Of a stretch of 64,000 bases of DNA, positions 46,446 to 56,400 are shown piece by piece. Below the pieces are notes generated by a model. The model ran no database searches, had not been told where the DNA came from, and saw only the letters and a program-made list of their open reading frames with translations. Origin of the DNA: Mariannaea sp. PMI_226 (Eukaryota; Ascomycota; Sordariomycetes; Hypocreales; Nectriaceae); NCBI GenBank assembly GCA_024336345.1, contig JANFOG010000002.1:682001-746000 (forward strand), given 5' to 3'. Numbering within the stretch: the first letter of the stretch is position 1; each line of letters begins with the position of its first letter. Made by a program: the position numbers and the translations under genes.

Positions 46446-48218
46446 ATGCCTATCAACATGGCTCCTGCGTCTCGCTCTTCGCCCGCCTCCAGAACTAGCA
46501 TCGGCACTACCAAGTACAAGGATGTTGGTATGCCGCCAAAAATCCTGAACCAACTTACCCAACTTCTTAGCATGAACCCCTCCATCCCAATACCAAATCC
46601 TGACGAGTCTTGGCTGCGCCAGCAAGAGGCTGAGGTTGAAGGTCTAGACGCATCTCTCCGCCTTCCAAAAGGGTTGATCAGACAGCTTATTTTTCGTTTG
46701 AGCATTCATCATCATCACGTCAGATTTTTGCATCTTTGCCCCTCACATCATTCCCTCAACCCATGGACTATTCGCAATATCATGCTGCTCATCAAGTCTG
46801 AACTGACCAGGCGTGTCGATCGCTTTCGAGTGTGGCGCACTCGCATGGCCTTTCCAGAGTGTATTAAAGCCTGGCTTAGTCGCGTCGATGCTACGACGAC
46901 TCTGTGGATCAACCGTGATACCGCCGCCTCCACGTTTGCATCTTTCGGTTATGAACGACCTCCGATAGTCCCTCAACGGGTCGAAAGTGGTTGTGAGGCC
47001 TGTATCCTGGGGGTTGTTGGCGGACGACCACAGATCCTTGCTGATTTACGGGCAAGCATTTATGCCCGACAACGTCGTCACAGCTCAAAGCGCACTCGTA
47101 AGGAACCTCGCTTGTGGCCCATCATAGAGTCATGGATTACCCAGTTTGATGATGGTGTTTCTAATGGTATCATTGCGGCGAGTGATGTTATTGTGGAGCA
47201 GATTGAGAAACTGGACCGAGCGATTGCTATCAAAGAGAAAGGCTTACGAGCAACGGTGTCTATGAAAGACACAAGCCCGTTCTTAGATCAAGGAAAGAAA
47301 TCGAGCGATGTCGAGCCGGGTGAATCGCACCGCGTATCGACCCATCGAGAGCTCCAAACATCGAGCTTCTGTGGTCACCAGGCCGTCAGTAATGACAATC
47401 CATTTCCGTGTTGCGATGATCGTGATATTGGCGAAACTGACGAGAATTGGGATTGGATAAGAGATCCTCTTCGGGCTCCGAGCCTGCTGCCGGAACAGGG
47501 CCGAGGTGAGTTGAACGACATTGACCTCGCTTTCGAGCAGTATACTCCTCCGAGCGTGATTCAGAACCCATTAGATGTGGACAAGACGAGCGTGAACAAA
47601 ATGCCAATTCCGAAAACAAGCGTACGAAGTAGCAGGAGAAGCAGTTGGATAACGGTAACTGCACACTCTAACGGCGAAGAAGATTTTCACACGACAGAAG
47701 TCGAGCCCAACCTGTTTCAGGCAACCTCGGTGACTTCAAAATATCCCCCGATGCCGGAGATTCCAGATATTTCCTTGCCATTACCCAAATCTGGACAACA
47801 ACAGGCGCGAGGAGAAACAGTCTCCGACACTGGGGTCTATGTACCTGCACGGCGCCATTGGAATAAGTTGAAGACTGCACCTGTGCCTGGTTCTCCAGCC
47901 TCGAGTGTGTACTCTACCCACCAAGCCATCCATAAGTCAAAGGCTTGTCCATCTGCGAGAGCTACAAGTGTAAGCCGTCCGCTGCCATCTGATCTTCAAC
48001 CATTATTGGGCCAGGAGTCCACTAGAACAAAGAGTTCTTCGTCCGCACCCCTTTCCCACGCTCCCTGTGCCGTAGGCTCACCATCAGGATCAGGGATTCC
48101 ATCCAGTGCTCATTCCTTGCATGGTAGGTCCCAAAAGATGACCGAAAATCAAGCTTCTCGTACAGCTTTAAGTAGTATTATTGACCTATACTCTGAGAAT
48201 AGAGAGTGGGATCCGTGA
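46446..48218 (+). CDS. Uncharacterised fungal protein with a basic helical N-terminal half
   Basis: I do not recognise a named gene. The ATG at 46446 gives 590 residues; the ATG at 46458 (AACATGGCT, MAPASRSSPAS) has better context and may be the true start. Residues about 25-260 look folded: MPPKILNQLTQLLSMNPSIP, CIKAWLSRVDATTTLWI, a Cys pair in GCEACILGVVGGRPQILADL, then a basic RQRRHSSKRTRKEPRLW and a helical WPIIESWITQFDDGV. A coiled-coil-like QIEKLDRAIAIKEKG ends this part. The remainder is Ser/Pro/Thr-rich and disordered. Codon use and composition resemble the neighbours, so I take it as real. I have an impression of the same CEACIL / LRASI arrangement in other Sordariomycete hypothetical proteins, but cannot verify it. 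A His-rich stretch at about 86-92 could mark a missed intron. No function assigned. Confidence 0.65.
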   Translation: MPINMAPASRSSPASRTSIGTTKYKDVGMPPKILNQLTQLLSMNPSIPIPNPDESWLRQQEAEVEGLDASLRLPKGLIRQLIFRLSIHHHHVRFLHLCPSHHSLNPWTIRNIMLLIKSELTRRVDRFRVWRTRMAFPECIKAWLSRVDATTTLWINRDTAASTFASFGYERPPIVPQRVESGCEACILGVVGGRPQILADLRASIYARQRRHSSKRTRKEPRLWPIIESWITQFDDGVSNGIIAASDVIVEQIEKLDRAIAIKEKGLRATVSMKDTSPFLDQGKKSSDVEPGESHRVSTHRELQTSSFCGHQAVSNDNPFPCCDDRDIGETDENWDWIRDPLRAPSLLPEQGRGELNDIDLAFEQYTPPSVIQNPLDVDKTSVNKMPIPKTSVRSSRRSSWITVTAHSNGEEDFHTTEVEPNLFQATSVTSKYPPMPEIPDISLPLPKSGQQQARGETVSDTGVYVPARRHWNKLKTAPVPGSPASSVYSTHQAIHKSKACPSARATSVSRPLPSDLQPLLGQESTRTKSSSSAPLSHAPCAVGSPSGSGIPSSAHSLHGRSQKMTENQASRTALSSIIDLYSENREWDP

Positions 48219-48836
48219 CTAAGAATAATTGAATAATTCATGATAGTATTAGAGGTCCAAGTTTTGACTTGCGAAATTGAAAGATTTTGAGACCTACTGA
48301 TTGACATGCCGCTGCTCTAGTATCAGGCGGTATATGTTGCAGATAAACTCCTTTATGTAGGTACAATTGGAATCCTGATTTATAATTCTCATTTATATAA
48401 CATCGTAAGGTGCCTCAATTACTTGACAGTGTCAAAGATACCTAAGCATCAACCTACGGTAGGTGTAGGTAATAGGAAAAACATCGTAGGTAAGGTACTT
48501 ACTTAGTCAGTAAGAGCCCTCATCATTTGGGTGCCCTACCTAGGGAGGTAAGGGATAGGTCGATACCTTGGGCTTGGGAGTATAGGCACTTAGGCACCTA
48601 GGCAGGTAGGTAGGTAGGTAGGTAGGTTATCTAGACAAAATGTCTATGTTCTGATTCACTCTTTCCCCATGAATGCATAAGGTGAGATCCCGCTATTGCC
48701 TTGCCACCTTGAAGCCTCTCCTTGAGGCAGGTACCTCCCAGATATTTCGCAGCCATTCACCTGTTCTCAGCTGATCAAACAGCTGCGAAACAGGTGACCG
48801 CTGTTGACTGTTTTATTTAATACCCCCCGCACGAAC
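48219..48836. other. Intergenic rich in GGTA/CCTA motifs
   Basis: 618 bp. From about 48405 to 48630 the motifs AGGT, GGTAGG, CCTAGG and ACCTAC recur many times on both strands, ending in a perfect AGGT repeat. The final 200 bases, up to TTTTATTTAATACC just before the next start, probably form the promoter of the GNAT-fold gene. Confidence 0.6.
48604..48627. repeat. AGGT tetranucleotide microsatellite, six units
   Basis: Six exact AGGT units inside a wider cluster of GGTA/CCTAGG motifs. Of the kind often scattered between genes in filamentous fungi. Confidence 0.85.
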
Positions 48837-50708
48837 ATGTATTCCTTCCTCTATAATGTTTTTCTCTCATTATCTTACCACGATCAAAACATCCTCGGCC
48901 TCAGTCGACTCAACCACACCAGCAACGACAGAAGCGCAGGGTAAGTCAGTACCCAGTGGTGTTCTTTCATTGATACTAACAGTTTATTCCCCAGACAATT
49001 CGGCATGCCCAATTCTCCCATGTCTCGAGATCCTCGTGGGGACTTTTTGGGCCGAGGTCGAGAACGCTCACATAGCCAACTCCGCAACTTCAAGTCGGCG
49101 AAAGAGTTCCTCTCACCTGCGGACAAACCCCAGAGTTCTAGAAAACCTGAAACCCCCTCTTATGTTTGTTCTCGACACCCGAGTGACATGACTCCACAGC
49201 TCCTCCCTGCAGACGCGCTCAAGTCACGACTCACCACGACGTCTCCATTGCCGGTGTCTGTCGATACAGCTTAGTTTGCGTCTCGTAGAGAAACTGGCAT
49301 TGAACAAAGTATGGATAAAAGCATGACATCTCAAGCCAACCTAGCGGCAGAATGCACCAACTATCAAGCAGCTCATTTCCAAGCGTCGTCTGGCTCAGGT
49401 GCATCCATTCACCCCCCTGAGCCGAGCAGTCCTGTTTGGAGTGTTAGCGATCTTGAGTTCCCCGTTAGCAATATCCGCCCAGGATCTACTTTGGGTGAAG
49501 ATGACTTAGATGAACCAGTTGGGCTCTTGAAAGATCATAGGCACGAGAAGATGTTATCCGAGTCTAATTGTCTGAGTCTCTTCAATCCTTCAACCGAGCT
49601 CTGGGCAACTGAACAGGATCAACCGCCTGTTGCTGGATTTCTTCATGATGGAACTCGAAATCCTGACACAGATCTTTGCGACATTGACACCTTTACTGGA
49701 GCTCTTCTGCCACGTGTCGAGCAACCACCCACTTACAAGAACCCTGGGTCTGGATTGGGCTACGACCTCCGGGGCATGAACTGGCGACAGCACAATATGA
49801 CTGCTGGAAACCTTATAGAAAAGCATTTGAGAAGGGAAAGCATGTTGCATACGAAAACAGATGCCCCCAGTCTTCACCTTAACCCACAAAACAGAATTGA
49901 GCAAGATCCTATCGAGGAGGATTCTTGGCCCAGCGCTCAATGTCTTCTTCGCCCTGCAACTAGCCAGGACTTTGTTGGCATTGCGGCAATAATCAATGCA
50001 GAAATGAGACAAGAGGATGCACAGGTCCTATACACCGCTCCGATTGGGCCGCAAGAGATCGAACAACTCTATCTTCACTGCCAGAAGGATTTGAGACCCT
50101 TTATTGTGGCTGTTCCTTCTGTGAACGAATTCCTAGATCGGTCCAAATGGCCTGAAGGAGCGGACAAGGAATACAAAGAATTTGTACGATTCAAAAAACT
50201 CCAACAACAATCAACGAACTACAATACGGTTCTCGGCTTCGCTTTTGTTACCGAGGCAAGGATGGGACTGCTCGCTACTGGCTGTCACGGGTCCAGATTC
50301 ACAGGCCGCATCACGGTTCTCGTTCACCCAGACCACCGAAGAAAGCTTTATGGGACCGCACTCCTAGATCGAATTCTCCTCTCTGTTTCCGCATACCACC
50401 GCAGCCTGATCGACTGCGCTTGGGAGTGCTCGAACGCAATGTTGATTTATGAGCACCCAGTTACAAAAAATCAGAGAAAGTATGCACGACTGCATATCGA
50501 GGGCTTATTTGCCGGGAAGGAAGGAGAGAAGGAAACTTGGGTAAACAAGCTTCTTGAGAAATTCGAGTTCACGAAGGCTGGAAGACTAGGAGAAACCACC
50601 TGCACTGGCTCAGGGAGACCAAGTAACTGGCTAGATTCTGTCATGTGGGAACATGAGGCACGGCCGGTCTCCGAAATCACGGAAGAAGAACCACAAAGGC
50701 GGATCTAA
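48837..50708 (+). CDS. GNAT-fold protein with a disordered N-terminus; frame crossed by one TAG
   Basis: The C-terminal part, residues about 310-560, looks like a GCN5-related N-acetyltransferase fold: LLRPATSQDFVGIAAIINAEM, VLGFAFVTEARMG, then RITVLVHPDHRRKLYGTALLD, the usual acetyl-CoA loop region (here HRRKLYG, not the textbook Q/RxxGxG/A), and a far end with KLLEKFEFTKAGRL. Substrate unknown. Exon 1 is 48837-48940 (MYSFLYNVFLS), then a 54-nt intron with TACTAAC and CCCCAG. Exon 2 begins at 48995 and reads GMPNSPMSRDPRGDFLGRGR and FKSAKEFLSPADKP, which look genuine. A TAG at 49272-49274 stands in the same frame as the 49311-50708 part. I propose an intron 49164-49274 (GTTTGT to TTAG, 111 nt, phase 0) that removes it, giving 568 residues. 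Without it the gene would be two frames or a pseudogene. The domain is moderately sure; the second intron is tentative. Confidence 0.65.
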
Positions 50709-51191
50709 TTCTATACAGATCCGAAGCAATTGTATCTGGAAGCATTCAGAACATCTCTGACAAACATAGGGGCCGAGGATTTCGCAGGATTTCGCAGCTC
50801 TGATAGAGCCTAAGTTTGGGTTGTGATGTGAGGGGAAATTGTGCAAGAAAGGTTTCCTGGAAGTACGATGGTGCAGGCAAGAATATGGGAAAACCTATGA
50901 TCCCATTATTGAGTAAAGAATGCCTTTGGTACATTATACGGAAGATGATGTTGGAAGATTCGGGAGGTTATGACGGACCAGTGGGCTTTCATATCACGTG
51001 GAGCCACCGCTTCACAGACAAGCGAATTTGTTCGCCGCAGTCTTCTAGAGTTCTAGGCACCTTTATTACTACGAGATACTTTTGGAGCACCACCCTTGAA
51101 CTGATAATCAAGACCTAACTACTTGAGAAAAAATTGTGCGAGGAATTCATCAGACCTAAGGGGATTATCTCGCATTGAACCATCGCACATC
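50709..51191. other. Intergenic between GNAT-fold and ARL2 genes
   Basis: 483 bp with no recognised gene. A 100-codon frame at 50816-51118 has no domain and lies in the expected promoter region of the ARL2 gene. Confidence 0.5.
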
Positions 51192-52049
51192 ATGTTGTCA
51201 ATTCTGCGAAAGGCTCGCCTCAAAGATAAGGAGATGCGCATCCTCATGTTGTATGTGCGAGCGGTTCTAGACGATCAATCACCATAAACTGACATACAAT
51301 AGAGGCTTGGACAATGCAGGAAAGACAACAATAGTGAAAAAGATCATGGGAGAGGATGTGAACACTGTAAGCCCGACACTGGGCTTTATCATCAAGACGA
51401 TTGACTATGACGGGTGAGCTGCACTACTGGTGCCAGGCAAGTACAGAAGCTAACAAACAGGCATGTGTAGGTACAAGTTGAATATCTGTGAGGCAGGGCA
51501 AAGATTCCCAGAATATGAAAAAAACTAATAAGAGCAGGGGATGTGGGTGGGCAAAAGACACTCCGGTCATACTGGAGAAACTATTTCGAAAAGACAGATG
51601 CGCTGATCTGGGTTGTTGATGCTACGGATCGGCTACGAATTGAAGATTGCAGGGTGGAACTACAAGGGCTACTTCAAGAAGAGGTTTGTTTCGTTTTTGT
51701 CGAGACTGGCTAGTGTCCATTGATACAGCGTGGCTGACAGATATGCGATACAGCGGCTCGCAGGAGCGAGTCTCTTGGTGTTTGCGAACAAGACAGATGT
51801 GGATGGCTGCATGACCAAGCAAGAGATCCTCTCGGTAAGACGCACATGATCTGACGGTTAAGAAATCGCGGTGTGCGATCAAAGCTGACCGATGCTGTTG
51901 TTGTTGGGGAAACTTAGACATTGCAACTGGAGTCGATACGAACTCATCGATGGCATATTTTGCCATGTAGTGCTATGACGGGCAGCAACTTGAAAGAGGG
52001 ATTGGCGTGGGTTGTGGAGGATGCTAAGCGGCGATTGTTCCTCTACTGA
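51192..52049 (+). CDS. ARL2: ARL2-type small GTPase (tubulin-folding regulator)
   Basis: ARL2 (yeast Cin4, fission yeast Alp41) is a small GTPase that works with tubulin cofactors in making tubulin dimers. Six exons, 51192-51250, 51303-51413, 51471-51487, 51538-51683, 51754-51834 and 51918-52049, code for 181 residues. The third exon is only 17 nt. The spliced protein reads [20 protein letters not shown], then G1 GLDNAGKT (21-28), a switch I PTLGF, YKLNIWDVGGQ (G3 at 63-68), [20 protein letters not shown], and NKTD (123-126, G4). WDVGGQ arises only when the 17-nt exon is used. There is no Gly at position 2, as expected, since ARL2 is not myristoylated. RSYWRNYFE favours ARL2 over ARL1 or ARL3. 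Short introns of about 50-85 nt. Confidence 0.95.
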
Positions 52050-53436
52050 GGGGGACTGTGCTGAGTGCAACATCAACACAACTTGGCATATTCACGTCTG
52101 ATTGGAAGAAGAAAGAAAAGTAGACGACGCAGACGACGCCACCATTCCGGTATTAGGTTGCCTGCATGAACTCAAATTGTCAGTATCTAGGACGAAATGC
52201 ACGAAGCGTGACTGTCTGGATGACTTGTTGAGTGTATTGGACGACGGTAGCGCCGGGCAACGGAGCAAAACAGCGTCGAGGTTGGGGGTCAAACGATACA
52301 AGGAGACAGGGGGCAGAGAAGTGTTGTTTGTATTGATCGTTCATTGTTGGAAGCCGGAATCACGTCAAAGCGTACAGAAGGGGAATTAGAAAATTTCAGA
52401 TCTTTTCTCTGCTGCCCCCTCCCTCCTTTCCTAGCCTTTTTTTTATCTCATCTAATTACTTTATTTTCTTTTTCTCTTTTTTCCTTGATGTGTTGCTAGT
52501 GTTGACACGAAATGTTCCCCCATGTAAACAAAAAATGACGTCGCTTATTTCTGTGCCCTTCTCGGGTTGGTGCATAGGCACTATTATACGTTGGTAGTTA
52601 TCGCTCTTATAAATTTTAGGCCCAACTCCCACCTTGAGTTGAGAAGTTGGCACAGAGGAGTGATTTTCAGAGTACCTAGGTAGGGCCCCGGCGTTGAACT
52701 GGGCTTGGTGGATAAGGCGGGGGAGTAGCGATGTTTATATCATCTGTAAAGCATGGAATACCTCTCTGATCGTGATGCCAATGGGAGATATTTGGTCTGT
52801 GCAGGATGGGAGAAACAGGTTCAGAAATTGACTGCGAGCTGCATTGCATTGACATGTCCAAATGTTTGGGGCACTCCCACCACCACGTATTGGTCAAACC
52901 GCCGCTGGAAAAAAAAAAAAAAAAAAAAAAAAAGAAGCTGTCGGGCCCCTGAGACCGCAGCATTGACTCAGGAACTACCTGGAACCCCTGGACATCTCAG
53001 CTCCAGCACTCGTGCTCCAGCAGGCCCAGTGATGGCCTGGGCCAATCCTAGGTGATAGAGATTGGCATGCAGGGGTAAACATGATGGGCCCCGCCTACGC
53101 CTTGTACTGTAGCATCCCGTGCAACTCTCTGTTCTCCCCCATTCCATCTGGATTGACTATCATCCCATCCCAGTCACTTACTCCATCGCCATTACCAAAC
53201 GGTAGAGAGGAGAAAGAGAGAGATATTAGGACAAGGCCCCTCCTTTCTCCTTGTTCCTTGCACGCCCCCAAGCAGGAAGCTAATCTACCTTCTCGGCGCA
53301 AAGCAACGTCGTCGACTTCCCTTTGCTTAAGCTCGGTCTTTTCTGCTGTATTATTCCTTATTTTCCACTCCTCGAGTGCCGCCCCCCTCCGTCCTTTCGT
53401 CCACCCCCCGTGTCATGTGCTTCAAGTCCCGGAACC
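52050..53436. other. Intergenic between ARL2 and the gelsolin-fold gene
   Basis: 1.4 kb. It contains C/T-rich stretches, an A25 tract at 52909 and a CCTAGGTAGG motif at about 52675. The plus-strand frame 53081-53971 runs through leader, exon 1 and intron 1 of the next gene in another frame and is not taken as coding. Confidence 0.5.
52909..52933. repeat. A25 homopolymer
   Basis: Twenty-five A in a row. No flanking target-site duplication or upstream retroposed gene is visible, so it is listed as a simple repeat. Confidence 0.85.
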
Positions 53437-56400
53437 ATGTCCGACGAAGTCTCCCAGTTCCTCGAGCAGGTCGAACGCCTGCGAGGCCAACAGATCGAAG
53501 AGGACGAAGTTCGAGCTAAGGAGCTCGAAGACTACCTCGCCGCGAAGCGTGAGAGACAGGCAAGACGTGAAGGTGAGTTGGACACATAATTCTTGGCTTC
53601 ACCATGACCCCCCAGAAAAAAAAACAGAGGAAAGGGTTACACGAGATATCATCAGCCTTTGCAGTTGCATGAATGATGTTTTCGTTGCCCCGGCTTTCTC
53701 TTCCCGATATTTACCTCCTTCTGCTCGCTTTGCTCTGCCCATGCTAGCTTCTTCCTCAATTGTTATGCTGCCCATGTGCTATCCTTCTCCCGTGCTAACC
53801 AATCCTCCCCCCAGAGCGCGCCAGATCGATATCCCCTCAAAAGTCATCTCCTGCAAACACTCCTTCCCCACGATCGAACCGACGCAGTGTCTATCCCTCG
53901 GAAGCATTGAAACTCGAATCCCCGGCCGTTGCGGGGAACGAAGAGTCCTCTGTAGCTCGTGCCCGAGCTGAGCCCGAAGGCAAGCAAGAAAACATGAGCT
54001 ACCCGCACTCCTCACCTACCAAGGAGAATGAATCTCCCGAAAATGATACGAAGCCTACCCCGCGGCCCCCTTCCCGCGGATCTGCGCTGTCTTGGCAGCA
54101 GCGGCCCAAGTCCCGAAGTGGTGGTCGTCCCCTTAGCATGCTGGCGACCCAAAATGCGACCCAACGGTCGCTGACTGGGTCGCAGGAACCGTCACCCGCG
54201 TCTTCTACTGAACAAGTCTTGAATAAGGACCAGATTGCCCAAGCCTTGGGGTCCAAGGACCCATCATGGTTCCGTCAGACAGCTGACAGAGGAGCGAACT
54301 CGGCGGCTTACCGGAAGAATCAGGTTGAGGATGAGGATCGTCTGGACATGAGCTCCGTTACAGCCCAATTACCGGGAATGGCGGCGGACAAGCCCAAGCC
54401 AGAGCCAGCTGCCAATACTCCCACGACGAATCGCTTTGTGAGCCCGCCCGTGCTCAATCCTCCTCGCTTCGACGGCCCAACGGAAGACAAGTCTTTCGTT
54501 GACCGCTCAGTCACCCCTACAGGCAGGACTTCCCCCTTCAGAACTAATTCTCGCTCCAATTCTCCCACCAAAGGTGTAGGGGGCTTCGTCCAGAGCGCCA
54601 TGATGAAGAGGTCGGACAGTGTTAAGAGATGGAGTGTGACAAGCCCTCCTGGTCTTGCCCGTGTTGACCCAATAGCGACTAGAGGTGGTAGCAACCTCCC
54701 ACCAACCTCGAGAGCTCGCAGCCATACGCGATCTGGATCCAGGACGCCCGTCTCTAGCCGACCAGCCTCACGACACGGGGAGGAATGGACTGAAGGCCAT
54801 GTTACAACCGACGACCTTGCCATTGATACGACAGCTTCCAGGACCGAAGACAGGCACCTTCCAGTAAGCCCATCTAAGACCATGGACCCTCGACGATGGA
54901 GCCCAACCAAAGCAAGTTGGTTAGAGAGTGCACTAAACAAGCCTGATTCTCCCAAGCCTCAACACAAGTCGAACATTTCGCAACCTGCATGGATGGCGGA
55001 GCTCAACAAGAACAAGGCCGAGAAATCCAGCAATGCCGATCACGGAAAGCCCCAACCAAGTGCCCCCTCTCACAAACATCAAGTTAGCATTGGCGGACTT
55101 ATGAGGTCTACGCCAATGGGAGATGCAGCGAAGCCCAATACTACAGGTCTTGGTGGTATATACTCCCCTCCACCTGGCGGTAACCGGCCAATCTATGGAT
55201 ATGGTGGCTTAAACTTGACAAAGAGCACACCCAAGTCTGAGCATAATAATGAGGAAGAGCACGATACAGAGCCAGTACCCGACCCTGAGCTCACCTCCGC
55301 AGAAATAGCCAAGAAAACTGAAGAGGTTGAGGAGACACCTCAAGTGGAAGAGAAGGATCAAGGCCCTCAGAACGAAGAGAAATCGAAGAGTCCTGTGGTA
55401 GCATCTGTTGCCAGCCCACCTGCGCTGAAGCCCAAGCCAGAGACACCGCCCAAGAAGGACTTTCGTGGCACCTTGAAACATCGCCCTACTGCCTCTGGTG
55501 CTCCAAAGGCTGCAGAGCCTGAGTTCAAGTCAGTCTTTGGCACGCTACGTCGCACAAAAACCCAGAACTATGTTGCTCCTGACGAGCTCAAGAGTAACAT
55601 TCTTCGTGGGAAGGCAGCGCTGAATACTACGGGTGGTCCTCAGAAAACTGAGCGAGTTGATGAGTTCAAGGATGCCATTCTGAAGAAGAAGGAGGGATTC
55701 AAAAAGGCACAAGCGGAGGGGAAAGGCATTTCAAGGAGTTCGACCATGTCTACACTGAATTCAGTACCAGAAGGTCTCTTGAAGAGAGCTGAGATGATCA
55801 AGCAGAAGGACTCTCCCATTGAATCAAAGCCAGCCGCGGTGCCTGCGAGATCGGCTTCTCCTAAGCCAATCCCTGGCCCGAAGAGGATACCCAGTCAGCC
55901 GATTCTGGCACCCAAATCCCCCCTAGCTGATGTTGAGCCCGTCTCAAAGTCAGTGATCGAGCCACCAAAGACTTTGCCCATATTGCAGAAAGAAACGAGC
56001 GCTCCATCAAGGCTGCAAGGGCGTGTGGGTGGAGGCAAGCTCGCTGACCGGTTTAACCCTGGCCTTGCTGGGTTGCTCGCTCGTGGACCACCTCCAATGA
56101 GCACCAATGGAGGACAAGGCAATGACGAGTCGGAGTCTCGAGGGGGTTCGAGCGGCCCTAGCGAGCCAGTTACGGAACCAACCAAGGCTGGCCCTCAGCT
56201 TACGCACATGACTAAAGGTCGGGCTCGTGGACCAAGGAGAAAGGCACCGACCACTGCAGCTACTACGTCCACTCCTGCAAAGCCAGAGTCCAGCTTGGAA
56301 GTTGTTTCTCCATCTGCCGTTGAGGTGAAGGATGAGACCTTGGAAAGACCAGTACCTGTAGAGAAGACTGCACAGACACAACAACCTGCTGTCTTGTCTA

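Noticed and set aside
52909..52933. Poly(A) tail of a retroposed gene
   Set aside because: No upstream coding remnant or target-site duplication is visible; treated as a homopolymer.
53081..53971. 296-codon plus-strand frame
   Set aside because: It runs through leader, exon 1 and intron 1 of the gelsolin-fold gene in the wrong frame and shows no conserved motif.
54320..54955. 211-codon minus-strand frame opposite the gelsolin-fold gene
   Set aside because: Antisense shadow of a low-complexity Pro/Ser-rich coding region.
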